Of a DNA stretch of 64,000 bases, positions 23,699 through 33,385 are shown in pieces. The stretch covers positions 1 through 64,000 of the forward strand of contig NZ_AUIU01000013.1 in assembly GCF_000423865.1 (NCBI RefSeq), read 5' to 3'. The notes below the pieces were generated by a model. It had not been told where the DNA came from and did not search any database. It worked only from the letters and a program-made list of their open reading frames with translations. Within the stretch, counting starts at the first letter, position 1. Each line of letters opens with the position of its first letter. The translations under genes were made by a program, and so were the position numbers. The stretch is from Thermodesulfovibrio thiophilus DSM 17215 (lineage in GTDB: Bacteria > Nitrospirota > Thermodesulfovibrionia > Thermodesulfovibrionales > Thermodesulfovibrionaceae).

Positions 23699-23714
23699 TG
23701 TTCCACGTGGAACA
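23699..23714. promoter_or_regulatory. parS centromere-like site (ParB-binding palindrome)
   Basis: TGTTCCACGTGGAACA is a perfect 16-bp palindrome fitting the bacterial parS consensus TGTTNCACGTGNAACA. The symmetry extends to 24 bp (23695-23718). It lies in the 237-bp gap between the convergent genes mazG and paaK, 9.7 kb from dnaA, as expected for an origin-proximal site. parA/parB are not in the window. Confidence 0.85.
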
Positions 23715-23731
23715 AAATATATTGATAACAC

Positions 23732-25015
23732 TTACGTCTTTTTTCTTTTATCTATAATTCTCGTTGCTTTGCCAGGAACTCTTTGAATAGTACCCTCTGG
23801 AACAATCTGAATTTTACTATGAAAAGCAAGAAAATCATAAAGTTCGAGATCAAGGTGCTCAAGCTCTTTCTGGGTGATTCCATTATTAACCTTTTCAACG
23901 ATTATAGTCATCTCATCTTTTCCTTTTACTGTCTCAATAACTAGTTGATAATAAGGAGAAATGCCCTTGTATTTAAGCAAAATCTGCTCAACCTGAGATG
24001 GATAGAAATTGACTCCTTTAACTTTAAGCATATCATCGGTTCTACCTTTAATTCTGTCCACTCTTACATGAGTTCTGCCACAGTCACATTTTTCATAAGT
24101 TAAAATTCTTGATATATCTCTTGTTCTATATCTTATAAGAGGAAGGCCTTCTCTTGTAATGGTGGTAATAACCATCTCTCCTTCTTCTCCGAGTTCTACA
24201 GGCTTGTCATTGCCAGGATTAATTATTTCAACAATATAGTGGTCTTCCCAGACATGGATTCCTGATCTTGCCGGACAGTCTATACCAAGACCTATTCCTC
24301 CTGTTTCTGTAAGTCCGATTATATCAAATGTTTTAACCCCCATCTCTTCTTCAATTCTATTTCTATATTCATCTGACCATGTTTCTGCTCCCAGAATCGC
24401 CACTTTTAGCTTTGTCTGTCTGAAATCAAAATCGCTTTCTCGGGCAACCTCTATCAGTCTTGCAGGATATGATGCTATTGCTCCTATTGCTGTAACCTCA
24501 AGTTCTTTAATAAGTTTAAGTTGCATAAGAGAACGGCCCGCTCCAGCAGGGACGACAAAGCAACCAAGACATTCTGCACCATAGTGAAAACCAAATCCGC
24601 CATTAAAAAGTCCAAAGGAAGGCATTATCTGAATTCTATCTTTTTCAGTAAGGCCTGCACAGGCAAGACATCGAGCCATCATCTCTGACCATTGAGCAAT
24701 ATCATTACGAGTCATCGCATTTATAACCGGTACACCTGTTGTCCCTGAACTTAAATGCATTCTTGCACAACTGGACGGATCAATAGCAATGTGATCGAAA
24801 GGATAACAGTCTTTAAGTTCATCTTTTGTAGTAAGGGGTAAGTTTTTTAAGTCTTCAAGGCTTGTGATATCCTCAGGTTCAACATGTTTATATTTTTCCT
24901 TGAGTTTTGATCTTGAATTTTTCAGATATTTTAAAGTCTTTTTAAATTGTGCAATCTGAAGCTTTTCAAGTTTTTCTCTTGGAAGAGTCTCCTTTTCAGG
25001 ATTGAACATATTCAC
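23732..25015 (-). CDS. paaK: Phenylacetate-CoA ligase-like (PaaK family) acyl-CoA synthetase
   Basis: The 427-residue adenylate-forming enzyme has HLSSGTTGVPVINAMT (P-loop-like), DIIGLTETGG, the RYRTRDISRI hinge region and RIKGRTDDMLKVKGVNFYPSQVE near the C terminus, all PaaK-type. A CDCGRTH segment is also conserved. It would activate an arylacetate (phenylacetate, indoleacetate) with CoA and ATP, or run in reverse to make ATP. Its start overlaps iorB by 20 nt and iorA lies upstream, so the three genes form an aryl-acid operon. Confidence 0.9.
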   Translation of the reverse strand: MNMFNPEKETLPREKLEKLQIAQFKKTLKYLKNSRSKLKEKYKHVEPEDITSLEDLKNLPLTTKDELKDCYPFDHIAIDPSSCARMHLSSGTTGVPVINAMTRNDIAQWSEMMARCLACAGLTEKDRIQIMPSFGLFNGGFGFHYGAECLGCFVVPAGAGRSLMQLKLIKELEVTAIGAIASYPARLIEVARESDFDFRQTKLKVAILGAETWSDEYRNRIEEEMGVKTFDIIGLTETGGIGLGIDCPARSGIHVWEDHYIVEIINPGNDKPVELGEEGEMVITTITREGLPLIRYRTRDISRILTYEKCDCGRTHVRVDRIKGRTDDMLKVKGVNFYPSQVEQILLKYKGISPYYQLVIETVKGKDEMTIIVEKVNNGITQKELEHLDLELYDFLAFHSKIQIVPEGTIQRVPGKATRIIDKRKKT

Positions 25016-25439
25016 ACCCCTTTATAAATGATTTTTTATTTTCATCATCGAGTATCTTTATAAAATCTTCACAGCTAAATAAATCTGTCTTTTTTACAAA
25101 AATTCCAAGAAGAAAGGTATTTATATAGCGAGATGAAACAATTTTTAATGCATCATCTATCTGTGATTTTGTAAATGTAAAAATTTTTTCTCCAAATGTT
25201 TGGGCATAATCAGTCAAATCATCACTTAAAAGAATAACAAGGTCAGCAGTGCCTCTGCGAACGAAGCCACTTAGCCCCTCTGCTATCTTCATTTGAACTT
25301 CAACAACACCGCCTTTTTTAGCCATTCCCTTAATTTCAGTAGAGCAAACACTGGTACCTTTTTTGATTGCTGCCTGAGCAATCAGTTTTGAAAAGAATAT
25401 CACACCCTGTCCACCTTTTCCGATAATCACAAGTTTCAT
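24996..25439 (-). CDS. iorB: Indolepyruvate:ferredoxin oxidoreductase, beta subunit (short form)
   Basis: The 147-residue protein has the gamma-type fold of 2-oxoacid oxidoreductases: IIGKGGQGVIFFSKLIAQAA at the N terminus and STEIKGMAKKGGVVEVQMKI. It works with IorA to convert arylpyruvates plus CoA to aryl-acetyl-CoA and reduced ferredoxin. It is clearly shorter than the usual 190-200 residues; the missing part is at the C-terminal end. It lies 1 nt after the iorA stop and overlaps paaK. Confidence 0.85.
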   Translation of the reverse strand: MKLVIIGKGGQGVIFFSKLIAQAAIKKGTSVCSTEIKGMAKKGGVVEVQMKIAEGLSGFVRRGTADLVILLSDDLTDYAQTFGEKIFTFTKSQIDDALKIVSSRYINTFLLGIFVKKTDLFSCEDFIKILDDENKKSFIKGCEYVQS

Positions 25440-25440
25440 T

Positions 25441-27246
25441 TTATTCTTTTACTATTTCTCCCTTAATTATCGCCTTTGTTGGACATGAATAAACGCAACA
25501 ACCACAGCTTATACACAGATTTCTGTCTATCTCTGCCTTATTTTCTTCTTCATTGAAAATAATTGCAGGGCATTCAAACTCATTTACGCAGACCTTACAG
25601 CCCTTGCAGAGTTTTTTATCTATCTTAATAGCGTATACTGGATTAATACTCAACCCCTTCTTTGTATTAATGCAGGGATGTCTGAAGACAATAACAGCAG
25701 GTTCAGAACTATCCTTTAAGAATTTCTTAGCTTCCTTTAAAAGCTTAAGAGAAGTTTCAAAATCATAAGAATCAACAACTTGCACAAAATTGACTCCAAG
25801 TCCTTTTATGACATTTTCTATAATAATTGGTTTTAATGCTACATCTGTGGAGCTTTCAGAATCCGATAGAGTCTTTTGATTACCTGTCATAGCAACTGTC
25901 TGATTGTCAAGAATAACAACTAAAAATGGCACTTTATAATGAACAGCATCAATTAATGGAGGAATTCCAGAATGAAAAAAGGTTGAATCTCCTATAATTG
26001 AAACCACATCCCTATCTTTATCAGAGAGTTCAAAAGCTTTCTTTAATGCAAATCCAAACGATACGCTTGCTCCCATACACAATACTGTATCTGTAACATT
26101 AAAATTAAGTGCTAAAGTGTAACAGCCTATGTCCCCAGCATAGATTGCCTTTTTACCAAAAACCTTCTTGACTGCAAAAAGAGAAATCCTGTGAGCACAT
26201 CCAGGGCATAAAGAAGGTCTCTTAAGTGCAGGAACTGTAACTATTTTTTTTCTTTCAATTAACCCAAGTCTTTGAAGAATATCCTCACATACTTCTGGCG
26301 TGAGTTCACCCTCGCCTGGTACTAATCCATTTCTTCGTCCTTCTGTATTAAGTTGAAGCTCTATCACTGGATAGGTTTCTTCAACAGCAATAACTCTTTG
26401 AAATTGAGAAAAATCCTGAAAATTAAGAGGATATGGCATATCAATTTTTCCAAGAGTTAGTCTATCCTGAAGTTTATAATCTTCAATCAGTTCATACAAA
26501 TAAGAAAAAACTGCTCCACTTGAAAGCATCAAAATTTTACCATTAAAAAATAGCTTAATTTTATTTTCATCTGCAATTTTTTTAATCTTATCATTTAGAA
26601 GTTCGTGCAGTTTCAGTCTCTGTTTTGGTGTAGCTGCAAATCTCCAGATAAATTCATGCCAGTTTTTAGCTGTTTTAAAATTAGCCTCCATTGGTTCATT
26701 ATATAACTCTTCATCTATCCTCACATCAGCTCGAGCATGTGACACTCTGGTTGAGCTCCTGAGCATGACTGGCATGTTATATTTATTACTCAACTCAGTA
26801 GCTTTTCTAGCAAACTCATAAGCTTCCTGGACTGTGGATGGGTCTAAAACTGGAATTTTTGCAGCCATTGCTATAAATCGACTATCCTGCTCAGTTTGTG
26901 ATGAATGCGGACCAGGGTCATCAACGCTTACAACAACCATTGATGCAACTGTACCAACATAAGCAGAATTCATAAATGGATCCATGGCAATATTAAGTCC
27001 CACCTGTTTCATTGTAACAGCACTTTTTATATTTGACAGAGCTGCTCCGTAGGCTATCTCATAAGCTACCTTTTCATTTATTGACCATTCAATAAATGCT
27101 TTCAAACCATGTTGTTTTTTTAATTTCTGGGCTGCTGGAATAATTTCACTTGAAGGAGTACCTGGATAACCTGTGATGAATCTTACGCCTGCATTTATTA
27201 ATCCATACGCAATTGCTTCATTACCCGAAATATATAACCGTGACAT
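25441..27246 (-). CDS. iorA: Indolepyruvate:ferredoxin oxidoreductase, alpha subunit
   Basis: The 601-residue protein starts at ATG 27246 (MSRLYISGNEAIAYGL; the TTG at 27282 is less likely). It contains the pyrimidine-binding region (FITGYPGTPSSEII), the TPP-binding region (GDIGCYTLAL, then IGDSTFFHSGIPPLIDAVHY, with the metal motif GDS...N), and a C-terminal 2x[4Fe-4S] ferredoxin domain (CKGCKVCVNEFECPAI, CISCGCCVYSCPTKAI). A TATTAT -10-like element lies 6 nt before the ATG and no Shine-Dalgarno is present. It heads the iorA-iorB-paaK operon. Confidence 0.93.
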   Translation of the reverse strand: MSRLYISGNEAIAYGLINAGVRFITGYPGTPSSEIIPAAQKLKKQHGLKAFIEWSINEKVAYEIAYGAALSNIKSAVTMKQVGLNIAMDPFMNSAYVGTVASMVVVSVDDPGPHSSQTEQDSRFIAMAAKIPVLDPSTVQEAYEFARKATELSNKYNMPVMLRSSTRVSHARADVRIDEELYNEPMEANFKTAKNWHEFIWRFAATPKQRLKLHELLNDKIKKIADENKIKLFFNGKILMLSSGAVFSYLYELIEDYKLQDRLTLGKIDMPYPLNFQDFSQFQRVIAVEETYPVIELQLNTEGRRNGLVPGEGELTPEVCEDILQRLGLIERKKIVTVPALKRPSLCPGCAHRISLFAVKKVFGKKAIYAGDIGCYTLALNFNVTDTVLCMGASVSFGFALKKAFELSDKDRDVVSIIGDSTFFHSGIPPLIDAVHYKVPFLVVILDNQTVAMTGNQKTLSDSESSTDVALKPIIIENVIKGLGVNFVQVVDSYDFETSLKLLKEAKKFLKDSSEPAVIVFRHPCINTKKGLSINPVYAIKIDKKLCKGCKVCVNEFECPAIIFNEEENKAEIDRNLCISCGCCVYSCPTKAIIKGEIVKE

Positions 27247-27252
27247 TTTTAT

Positions 27253-27258
27253 ATAATA
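27253..27258 (-). promoter_or_regulatory. -10-like TATTAT, iorA, leaderless type
   Basis: TATTAT (minus strand) ends 6 nt before the iorA ATG. It has no upstream TG extension, so it is weaker evidence than the other sites. Confidence 0.35.
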
Positions 27259-27397
27259 AGAAAAAATGGAGTATTGAAGCAATTCTACTGGCGAAAAATA
27301 AAAGGTATTTTTTAAACATTAGGTGTGTTAAAATAGGTACGTCTTAAGCACTTTACACTATTGCGGTTTTTTAATAATTTTTTAAAATTTTAACAGT

Positions 27398-27793
27398 ATG
27401 AATGAACAGGATAATATCCATCCAAAAGTTCGTAATCGAAGAGTCCATCTTGCTAATGAGAGGACCTTCCTTTCATGGATAAGAACAAGCATTGGAATAA
27501 TGGCTTTTGGATTTGTTGTAGAAAAATTTGCTCTCTTTGTAAAACAGTTTTATCTGATTCTAGGAAAACAACCTTTTCATTCAAGTGAAGCAGAATACTC
27601 CACTTTTTTTGGCATAGTTCTTATTTCTCTTGGTGGATTGATGGGATTTCTTGCTTTTATACGGTATAAAAAAATCGAAAAACAGATTGATGAAGATACA
27701 TATCAACCTTCTACTTTACTTGATATACTTCTTATAATATGTCTTCTTATAATTTTAGTATTTCTAATTGTTTATTTAATTCGTAGTATTTGA
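27398..27793 (+). CDS. DUF202 (YidH-type) small membrane protein
   Basis: The 131-residue protein has the DUF202 start HLANERTFLSWIRTSIGIMAFGFVVEKF, then a second helix (FGIVLISLGGLMGFLAFIRY) and a third at the C terminus. YidH-type proteins are inner-membrane proteins of unknown function. An insert of about 20 residues between the first two helices is a small difference. No Shine-Dalgarno precedes the ATG. It is a single-gene unit between two minus-strand operons. Confidence 0.83.
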   Translation: MNEQDNIHPKVRNRRVHLANERTFLSWIRTSIGIMAFGFVVEKFALFVKQFYLILGKQPFHSSEAEYSTFFGIVLISLGGLMGFLAFIRYKKIEKQIDEDTYQPSTLLDILLIICLLIILVFLIVYLIRSI

Positions 27794-27931
27794 TTTTAAT
27801 TAAATATACTACTAATTTTCACATTCTAATGATGTAAAGATGGATATTTATATTCGCAATAATATTCGTGAATAAGCAATAAAATTTTAATATTTATAAT
27901 GATTGTCTAAAGAAAAAAAGCAGAATAAATT

Positions 27932-29572
27932 TTAAAAAAGTGTTCTTCTTCCTTTTAAAGATTCAGAAATAAAAGCCCTGAATAAAGGATGCGGTTTAAA
28001 GGGCTTGGACTTAAACTCTGGATGGAATTGACAACCAAGAAACCATGGATGGTCTCTTAATTCGATTATTTCTACAAGCTGACCATCTGGCGAAGTTCCA
28101 CTGAATAACACTCCTTTTTCTTCAAGAATCGGAAGATATTTATTATTAAACTCATATCGATGTCTATGTCTTTCAGAAATTTCTTTTACTCTGTAAGCTT
28201 CATATGCCTTTGTTCCATCTTTAAGGACACATGGATAGGCACCAAGCCTCATAGTTCCACCTTTCTGAGAATCTACTGTTCTTATTTCATATTTTTCAGT
28301 TTTTGGATTAAACCATTTCTGCATTAAATAAATAACAGGATGCTCCGTATCTGGATCAAATTCGGTACTGTGAGCCCTGAGTCCTGCAAGATGCCTGCTT
28401 ATTTCAATTACTGCACACTGCATACCAAGACAGATACCTAAGAATGGTATTTTATTTTCTCTTGCATACTTTATTGCTTCAATTTTGCCTTCTATCCCCC
28501 GACTGCCAAAACCACCAGGAATTAATATACCGTGCGCCTCAGAAAGATGCATACCTGCTCCATCTTTTTCTATATCTTCTGAATCTACCCATATAAGATT
28601 GACCTTCGCATCATTTGCAATACCACCATGAATTAATGCTTCATTAAGACTTTTATAAGAATCCTTAAGACCTACATATTTACCAACAATTGCTATATTA
28701 ACCTCTGTTTTAGGATTTTTAATCTTATCAACAATCTCTTCCCATAAAGAAAGATCGCCGATTCTATGAGGGAAAGAAAATTTTTTTTCTATTAAAAGGT
28801 CAAGTCCCTCATTTTGAAAGTTTAAAGGGACTGCATAAACGGTTTCAACATCATGGGCTGAAATAACAGCATCAAAATCAAGGTTACAGTGAAGAGCGAT
28901 CTTTTTTTTCAAACTATGAGGAATTGGCCTGTCAGCGCGACACAGTAAAATATCCGGCTGGATACCAATAGCCCTCAAACTGTTCACACTGTGTTGTGTT
29001 GGTTTTGTTTTAAGTTCTCCAGCGCTTTTTACATATGGAACAAGGGTCAGATGAATATATAAAACATTTTCTCTACCAACATCATACCGAAACTGCCTTA
29101 TTGCTTCAAGAAAAGGGAGCCCTTCAATATCTCCTACAGTTCCTCCAACTTCGACTATAACAACATCAAAATCATTGTCTCCTGCAGCTGATTTTATAGC
29201 TTCCTTTATTTCATCGGTAACATGTGGAACAACCTGAACAGTGTGTCCAAGATAACTACCTTTTCTTTCTTTGGATATAACATTAAAATAAATTTTTCCT
29301 GATGTATAATTATTAACATGTGAAGCAATAAGATGAGTGAACCTTTCATAGTGCCCGAGATCTAAATCTGTTTCACAACCATCATCAGTAACATAAACCT
29401 CTCCATGTTCAAAAGGACTCAGAGTTCCTGGATCAACATTTATATATGGGTCAAGCTTCTGGATTGTAACCTTAAATCCCTTTGTCTCAAGTAAAGCACC
29501 AATTGCAGATGCTGCGATACCTTTACCAAGAGCTGACACTACTCCCCCTGTTATAAATATGTACTTAGGCAT
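27932..29572 (-). CDS. pyrG: CTP synthase
   Basis: The 546-residue protein has the N-terminal synthetase domain ([21 protein letters not shown]-loop-like; [21 protein letters not shown]) and the C-terminal class I glutamine amidotransferase domain with nucleophile GICLGMQ and catalytic HPEF. It makes CTP from UTP, ATP and glutamine. Its start overlaps kdsB by 22 nt. CTP is a kdsB substrate (CMP-KDO synthesis), and the pyrG-kdsB pairing is common in diderms. Confidence 0.97.
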   Translation of the reverse strand: MPKYIFITGGVVSALGKGIAASAIGALLETKGFKVTIQKLDPYINVDPGTLSPFEHGEVYVTDDGCETDLDLGHYERFTHLIASHVNNYTSGKIYFNVISKERKGSYLGHTVQVVPHVTDEIKEAIKSAAGDNDFDVVIVEVGGTVGDIEGLPFLEAIRQFRYDVGRENVLYIHLTLVPYVKSAGELKTKPTQHSVNSLRAIGIQPDILLCRADRPIPHSLKKKIALHCNLDFDAVISAHDVETVYAVPLNFQNEGLDLLIEKKFSFPHRIGDLSLWEEIVDKIKNPKTEVNIAIVGKYVGLKDSYKSLNEALIHGGIANDAKVNLIWVDSEDIEKDGAGMHLSEAHGILIPGGFGSRGIEGKIEAIKYARENKIPFLGICLGMQCAVIEISRHLAGLRAHSTEFDPDTEHPVIYLMQKWFNPKTEKYEIRTVDSQKGGTMRLGAYPCVLKDGTKAYEAYRVKEISERHRHRYEFNNKYLPILEEKGVLFSGTSPDGQLVEIIELRDHPWFLGCQFHPEFKSKPFKPHPLFRAFISESLKGRRTLF

Positions 29573-30336
29573 TTTTCTGCTACCTCCAGGTCTTCTGGTG
29601 TATCTATTCCAAAGGAATCATATTCTGTAATATTTACTTTGATTTTTATTCCATTTTCAAGTGCTCTGAGCTGTTCAAGAGACTCAACCTTTTCAAGTGT
29701 TGATTGGGGTAGAGTGACAAATTTTTTAAGAATTTCAACTGTATATCCATAAATTCCTATATGCTTGTACATAAAATTATTTGTAGAATCACCTTTTATA
29801 AATTTTTCCCTGTCAAATGGTATTGGAGAACGTGAAAAATACAGGGCATATCCATTTTCATCAAAAACAGCTTTCACAATATTAGGATTTTTAAAAATTT
29901 TTTCATCATCGATTTTTGTTACAAGAGTTCCAATAAGCTGAGAAGTCTCATCCACATTATAACCTTCTTTCATAAGTTTTACAAGCTGTTCAATCATTTC
30001 AGGCTTAATCATCGGTTCATCGCCCTGAACATTAATTACAATGGAGTCACCTTCCAAATTATATCCTTTTTTTATCAAGCTATCAACTGCCTCGGCTATT
30101 CTATCTGTACCAGAAGGATGTGTTTTTGATGTGATTATTGCTTTTCCACCAAAGCTCTCCACACACTTTAGTATTCTTTCATCATCAGTAGCTACAAAAA
30201 CATCATCAATAAAGTGAGAGATTTTCGCTTTTTCATACACATGTTGAATAAGTGGTTTCTTTTGAAGAAGTGCAAGAGGTTTACCAGGGAATCGTGTTGA
30301 AGCAAACCTTGCAGGAATAATGCAAATAGTAACCAT
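29551..30336 (-). CDS. kdsB: 3-deoxy-manno-octulosonate cytidylyltransferase
   Basis: The 261-residue protein activates KDO as CMP-KDO for lipopolysaccharide core synthesis. Landmarks are [44 protein letters not shown]-type [16 protein letters not shown], and [10 protein letters not shown]. Its presence shows a diderm envelope with KDO-LPS. It is the first gene of the kdsB-pyrG pair; an extended -10 (TGTTATCAT) lies 13 nt before the ATG without a clear Shine-Dalgarno, so the leader would be only a few nucleotides. Confidence 0.96.
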   Translation of the reverse strand: MVTICIIPARFASTRFPGKPLALLQKKPLIQHVYEKAKISHFIDDVFVATDDERILKCVESFGGKAIITSKTHPSGTDRIAEAVDSLIKKGYNLEGDSIVINVQGDEPMIKPEMIEQLVKLMKEGYNVDETSQLIGTLVTKIDDEKIFKNPNIVKAVFDENGYALYFSRSPIPFDREKFIKGDSTNNFMYKHIGIYGYTVEILKKFVTLPQSTLEKVESLEQLRALENGIKIKVNITEYDSFGIDTPEDLEVAEKCLSTYL

Positions 30337-30368
30337 AACTTTAACTTTTATGATAACATAATTATCTG

Positions 30369-31958
30369 ATGTTGTGGCCAGATTTTATAAAAGAAACAAA
30401 AAGTTATTTAGTTAACACTGTTAAAAAGTATTTTTTACCATTTTTATCTGCTATTATGTTAATTCTAAGTTTTGCACCATTTGATGTTTTTTTCCTTGCA
30501 TGGGTTTCTTTTTTACCATTTTTTTTCTTTTTATATAAAGCTCAAGATTCCAGAACTGTTTTTAAAGGTGGATTGGTTTTTGGATTTTTATATTTTTTAG
30601 GCAATGTTTACTGGATTTATCATTCTCTTTACTTTTATGGCTCTGTACCTTTTATTTTAAGCTATGTTATAGTTGGTCTATTAGCTCTATATCTTGCTCT
30701 ATACCCAGCTTTTTTTGCTTTAATATATAAAAATTTATTAAAAAATAATTTACCAACTTCATTTTATGCACCTTTTATATGGGTCAGTTTTGAAGTTTTA
30801 AGAACATATCTTTTTACAGGCTTCCCATGGGCTATATTAGGATACAGTCAGTATAAATTTTTAATTATTAATCAGATTGCTGATATAACAGGAATTTACG
30901 GAATTTCTTATCTTATTATTCTTTTTAATTGCTTGATTTTTGATTTATTGATTTTTAAAAAACTTAAAACTCGATATCCTCTCATATCATATATTCCTGT
31001 TGTTTTAAGCACAGCTGGAATTGTCATAATATTTGCTTTAACCATAATTTATGGAGTTATAAAACTAAATGAGCCAATTGATAGTCAAACTCTAAAAGTA
31101 GCTGTAATTCAGGGAAGTATTCCTCAGCATGAAAAGTGGGATTTTAACAAAATAAATGAAATTTTAAATATTTATAAAAATCTTACAATTCAAGCTAAAT
31201 CATCTAATCCCCAATTAGTTGTATGGCCTGAAACAGCTCTACCTTTTATATACGAAAAAAATAAATACTTTACCTCGGATTTAATTAACTTTGTTAAAGG
31301 ACAAAATATATATTTACTGGTTGGAACTATAATGGAAAGGCAGGAAAATCAATATACAAACAGTGCTGTCTTGATTGATTCAAATGGAGTGACCGCTTAT
31401 TTTTATGATAAAATACATTTAGTACCATTTGGTGAATATGTTCCTTTAAGAAAGATTTTATTTTTTATAGATAAATTGACTGTAGGTGTCGGAGATTATC
31501 AGAGTGGTAGCAGTTATAATTTAGCAGTCACTCCATTTGGAAAGTTTGCAACTTTAATCTGCTATGAGAGTATTTTTCCGGGACAAGTACGAAAGTTTTA
31601 TCAAAAAGGTGGAAATTTTATTGTCAATATCACCAATGATGGTTGGTTTGGAAAGACATCTGGACCGTATCAGCATTTTTCAATGGCTGTGTTTAGAGCA
31701 ATTGAAAATAGAAAACCCTTAATAAGAGCTGCAAATTCTGGTATTTCTGGTTTTATCGACAGTAAAGGAAGGATTATAAATAAAACAAAGCTATTTGAAC
31801 GAACTTATTTAGTTGAAAATATACAGGAAAACGAAAAAAACAGCTTTTACATAAAATATGGTGATATATTCGCTTATTTATGTATTGTTTTTTCTTTAAT
31901 TTTTTTAATTGGAAATATAAGCTTTGGAGGTAAAAAATGGTTACATATGAAGATTTAA
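30369..31958 (+). CDS. lnt: Apolipoprotein N-acyltransferase
   Basis: The 529-residue protein has an N-terminal multi-helix membrane region (to about 230) and a C-terminal nitrilase domain with the Glu-Lys-Cys triad in WPETALPF, DKIHLVPFGEYVP and LICYESIFPG. It adds the third acyl chain to lipoproteins. The stop overlaps the start of prfB by 22 nt. A CATAAT -10-like element lies 6 nt before the ATG. Codons are notably AT-rich, with many poly-T stretches. Confidence 0.95.
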   Translation: MLWPDFIKETKSYLVNTVKKYFLPFLSAIMLILSFAPFDVFFLAWVSFLPFFFFLYKAQDSRTVFKGGLVFGFLYFLGNVYWIYHSLYFYGSVPFILSYVIVGLLALYLALYPAFFALIYKNLLKNNLPTSFYAPFIWVSFEVLRTYLFTGFPWAILGYSQYKFLIINQIADITGIYGISYLIILFNCLIFDLLIFKKLKTRYPLISYIPVVLSTAGIVIIFALTIIYGVIKLNEPIDSQTLKVAVIQGSIPQHEKWDFNKINEILNIYKNLTIQAKSSNPQLVVWPETALPFIYEKNKYFTSDLINFVKGQNIYLLVGTIMERQENQYTNSAVLIDSNGVTAYFYDKIHLVPFGEYVPLRKILFFIDKLTVGVGDYQSGSSYNLAVTPFGKFATLICYESIFPGQVRKFYQKGGNFIVNITNDGWFGKTSGPYQHFSMAVFRAIENRKPLIRAANSGISGFIDSKGRIINKTKLFERTYLVENIQENEKNSFYIKYGDIFAYLCIVFSLIFLIGNISFGGKKWLHMKI

Positions 31959-33050
31959 AGATTAATTTAAAAGAAACTAAAGAAAAAGTTCTTTCTTTAA
32001 GAGGTTGTCTTTGAAATAGATAAGCTTAAAGAGAAAATTAAAACACTTGATATAGAACTTCAGAAGGAAGTTAACTGGAAAGATATAAAAAAAATAAAAT
32101 CAATTCAGCAGGAAAAAAATAGTCTTCAGGAAATAGTTGAACCTTTAGACTCTTTTATCAATAAGATTGAATATCTTGAAGAAGCGTTAAATATTTCAGA
32201 GTCAGAAGAAGAAGGATATTTATTTTTACATGATTTAGAAAAAGATATAGAAGAAACTAAAAAAAATATTGAAAAGCTTGAATTGAGGCTTTTACTTAAT
32301 AAAGAACATGATAAAAATAATGCTATAGTATCAATCCATCCTGGAGCAGGTGGCACAGAAAGTCAGGACTGGGCTGAGATGCTCATGAGGATGTATTTAA
32401 GATGGGCTGAAAAAAAGGGATTTAAAGTGAACATTATTGATTTACAATCAGGAGAAGAAGCAGGAATAAAGGATGTAACTTTTACTGTTGAAGGATTATA
32501 TGCTTACGGATATTTAAAATCAGAAGCCGGAGTTCATAGACTTGTAAGAATTTCTCCATTTGATGCAAATAAAAGAAGACATACTTCTTTTGTAGCTGTC
32601 AGTATTTATCCAGAAATAGAAGATAATATTGAGGTTGAAATAAAAGATGAGGACTTAAGAATCGATACTTTTAGAGCTTCGGGAGCAGGTGGTCAGCATG
32701 TTAATAAGGTTTCATCAGCTGTAAGAATTGTTCATATTCCTACAGGTATTATTGTTAACTGTCAAACTGAAAGATCTCAGCATAGAAATAAAGAAATTGC
32801 AATGAAGATATTAAGGTCAAAACTTTATGCTCTTTTACAGAAAGAACAGGAAGATAAGATAAAGTCTATTATAAGTGACAAAAAAGATATAGCATGGGGA
32901 AATCAGATCAGGTCTTATATACTTCATCCTTATAGGCTGATAAAAGATCACAGGACTGATATTGAGATTTATGATGTTGAACAGATTTTAGATGGTGATA
33001 TAGATGTTTTTATTGAAGCTTATCTTAAAAGATTTTCTTCTGTTTTTTAA
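31937..33050 (+). CDS. prfB: Peptide chain release factor 2, with programmed +1 frameshift
   Basis: Translation starts at ATG 31937 (GGAGG 6 nt upstream) and reads 25 codons to an in-frame TGA at 32012-32014; a +1 shift on CTT continues in the frame GAA ATA GAT to 33050, giving about 370 residues. The SPFDANKRRHTSF segment carries the RF2-specific SPF tripeptide and ASGAGGQHVNKV carries the GGQ hydrolysis motif. RF2 recognises UGA, so the frameshift is an autoregulatory loop. It overlaps lnt and lies directly before the dnaA intergenic region. A call starting at 32283 would miss the first third of the protein. Confidence 0.95.
32001..32014 (+). promoter_or_regulatory. prfB: prfB recoding site (SD-like GAGGT, CTT TGA slip site)
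   Basis: GAGGT (32001-32005), a TGT spacer, then CTT-TGA reproduces the spacing of the classic prfB site (AGGGGG TAT CTT TGA), so the anti-Shine-Dalgarno can pull the ribosome forward by one base. Confidence 0.9.
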
Positions 33051-33385
33051 TCTTTTTTTTGTTTTTTATAGAAGTAGTGATAGGTGATGTTGTTTATGTT
33101 TAAAGATGTTTTTTTTACTTTTTTTATAATTTGTTTTAGTGTTTAAAATTTGTACTGATTTTTTATAAAGTTAACCTTTTAATAATGAAGATTTTTATTA
33201 ATGTTGAAATATGAATTTATTCTACAGATTTTAAACAATTTATTGCTCACTTTGTTAATTATAGGATATAATGAAAAGGTCTTAAAAAGAGGTTATATGT
33301 ATAACCATTTGAATTTTAAAAACTTTTTTATTTAACAGGCTCTCAACATGATAGTTTTTAACAAATGTTTAAAAGTTGTTGAAAA
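33051..33385 (+). promoter_or_regulatory. Noncoding region upstream of dnaA: promoter and candidate origin sequences
   Basis: This 335-bp gap is very AT-rich and has no gene. A dnaA promoter is plausible: TTGCTC (33243-33248), 18 bp, TATAAT (33267-33272), leaving a leader of about 105 nt. TGTTGAAAA (33377-33385), touching the dnaA ATG, is the complement of TTTTCAACA, a DnaA-box-like sequence, and TTTAACA-like words occur at about 33330 and 33358. The long T-runs at 33050-33130 could form an unwinding region. No cluster of perfect TTATCCACA boxes is visible, so an oriC assignment is tentative. Confidence 0.35.

Noticed and set aside
32283-33050. A short release factor starting at 32283
   Set aside because: The frame is open back to the frameshift site and encodes the normal RF2 N-terminal domain, so this is only the second part of prfB.
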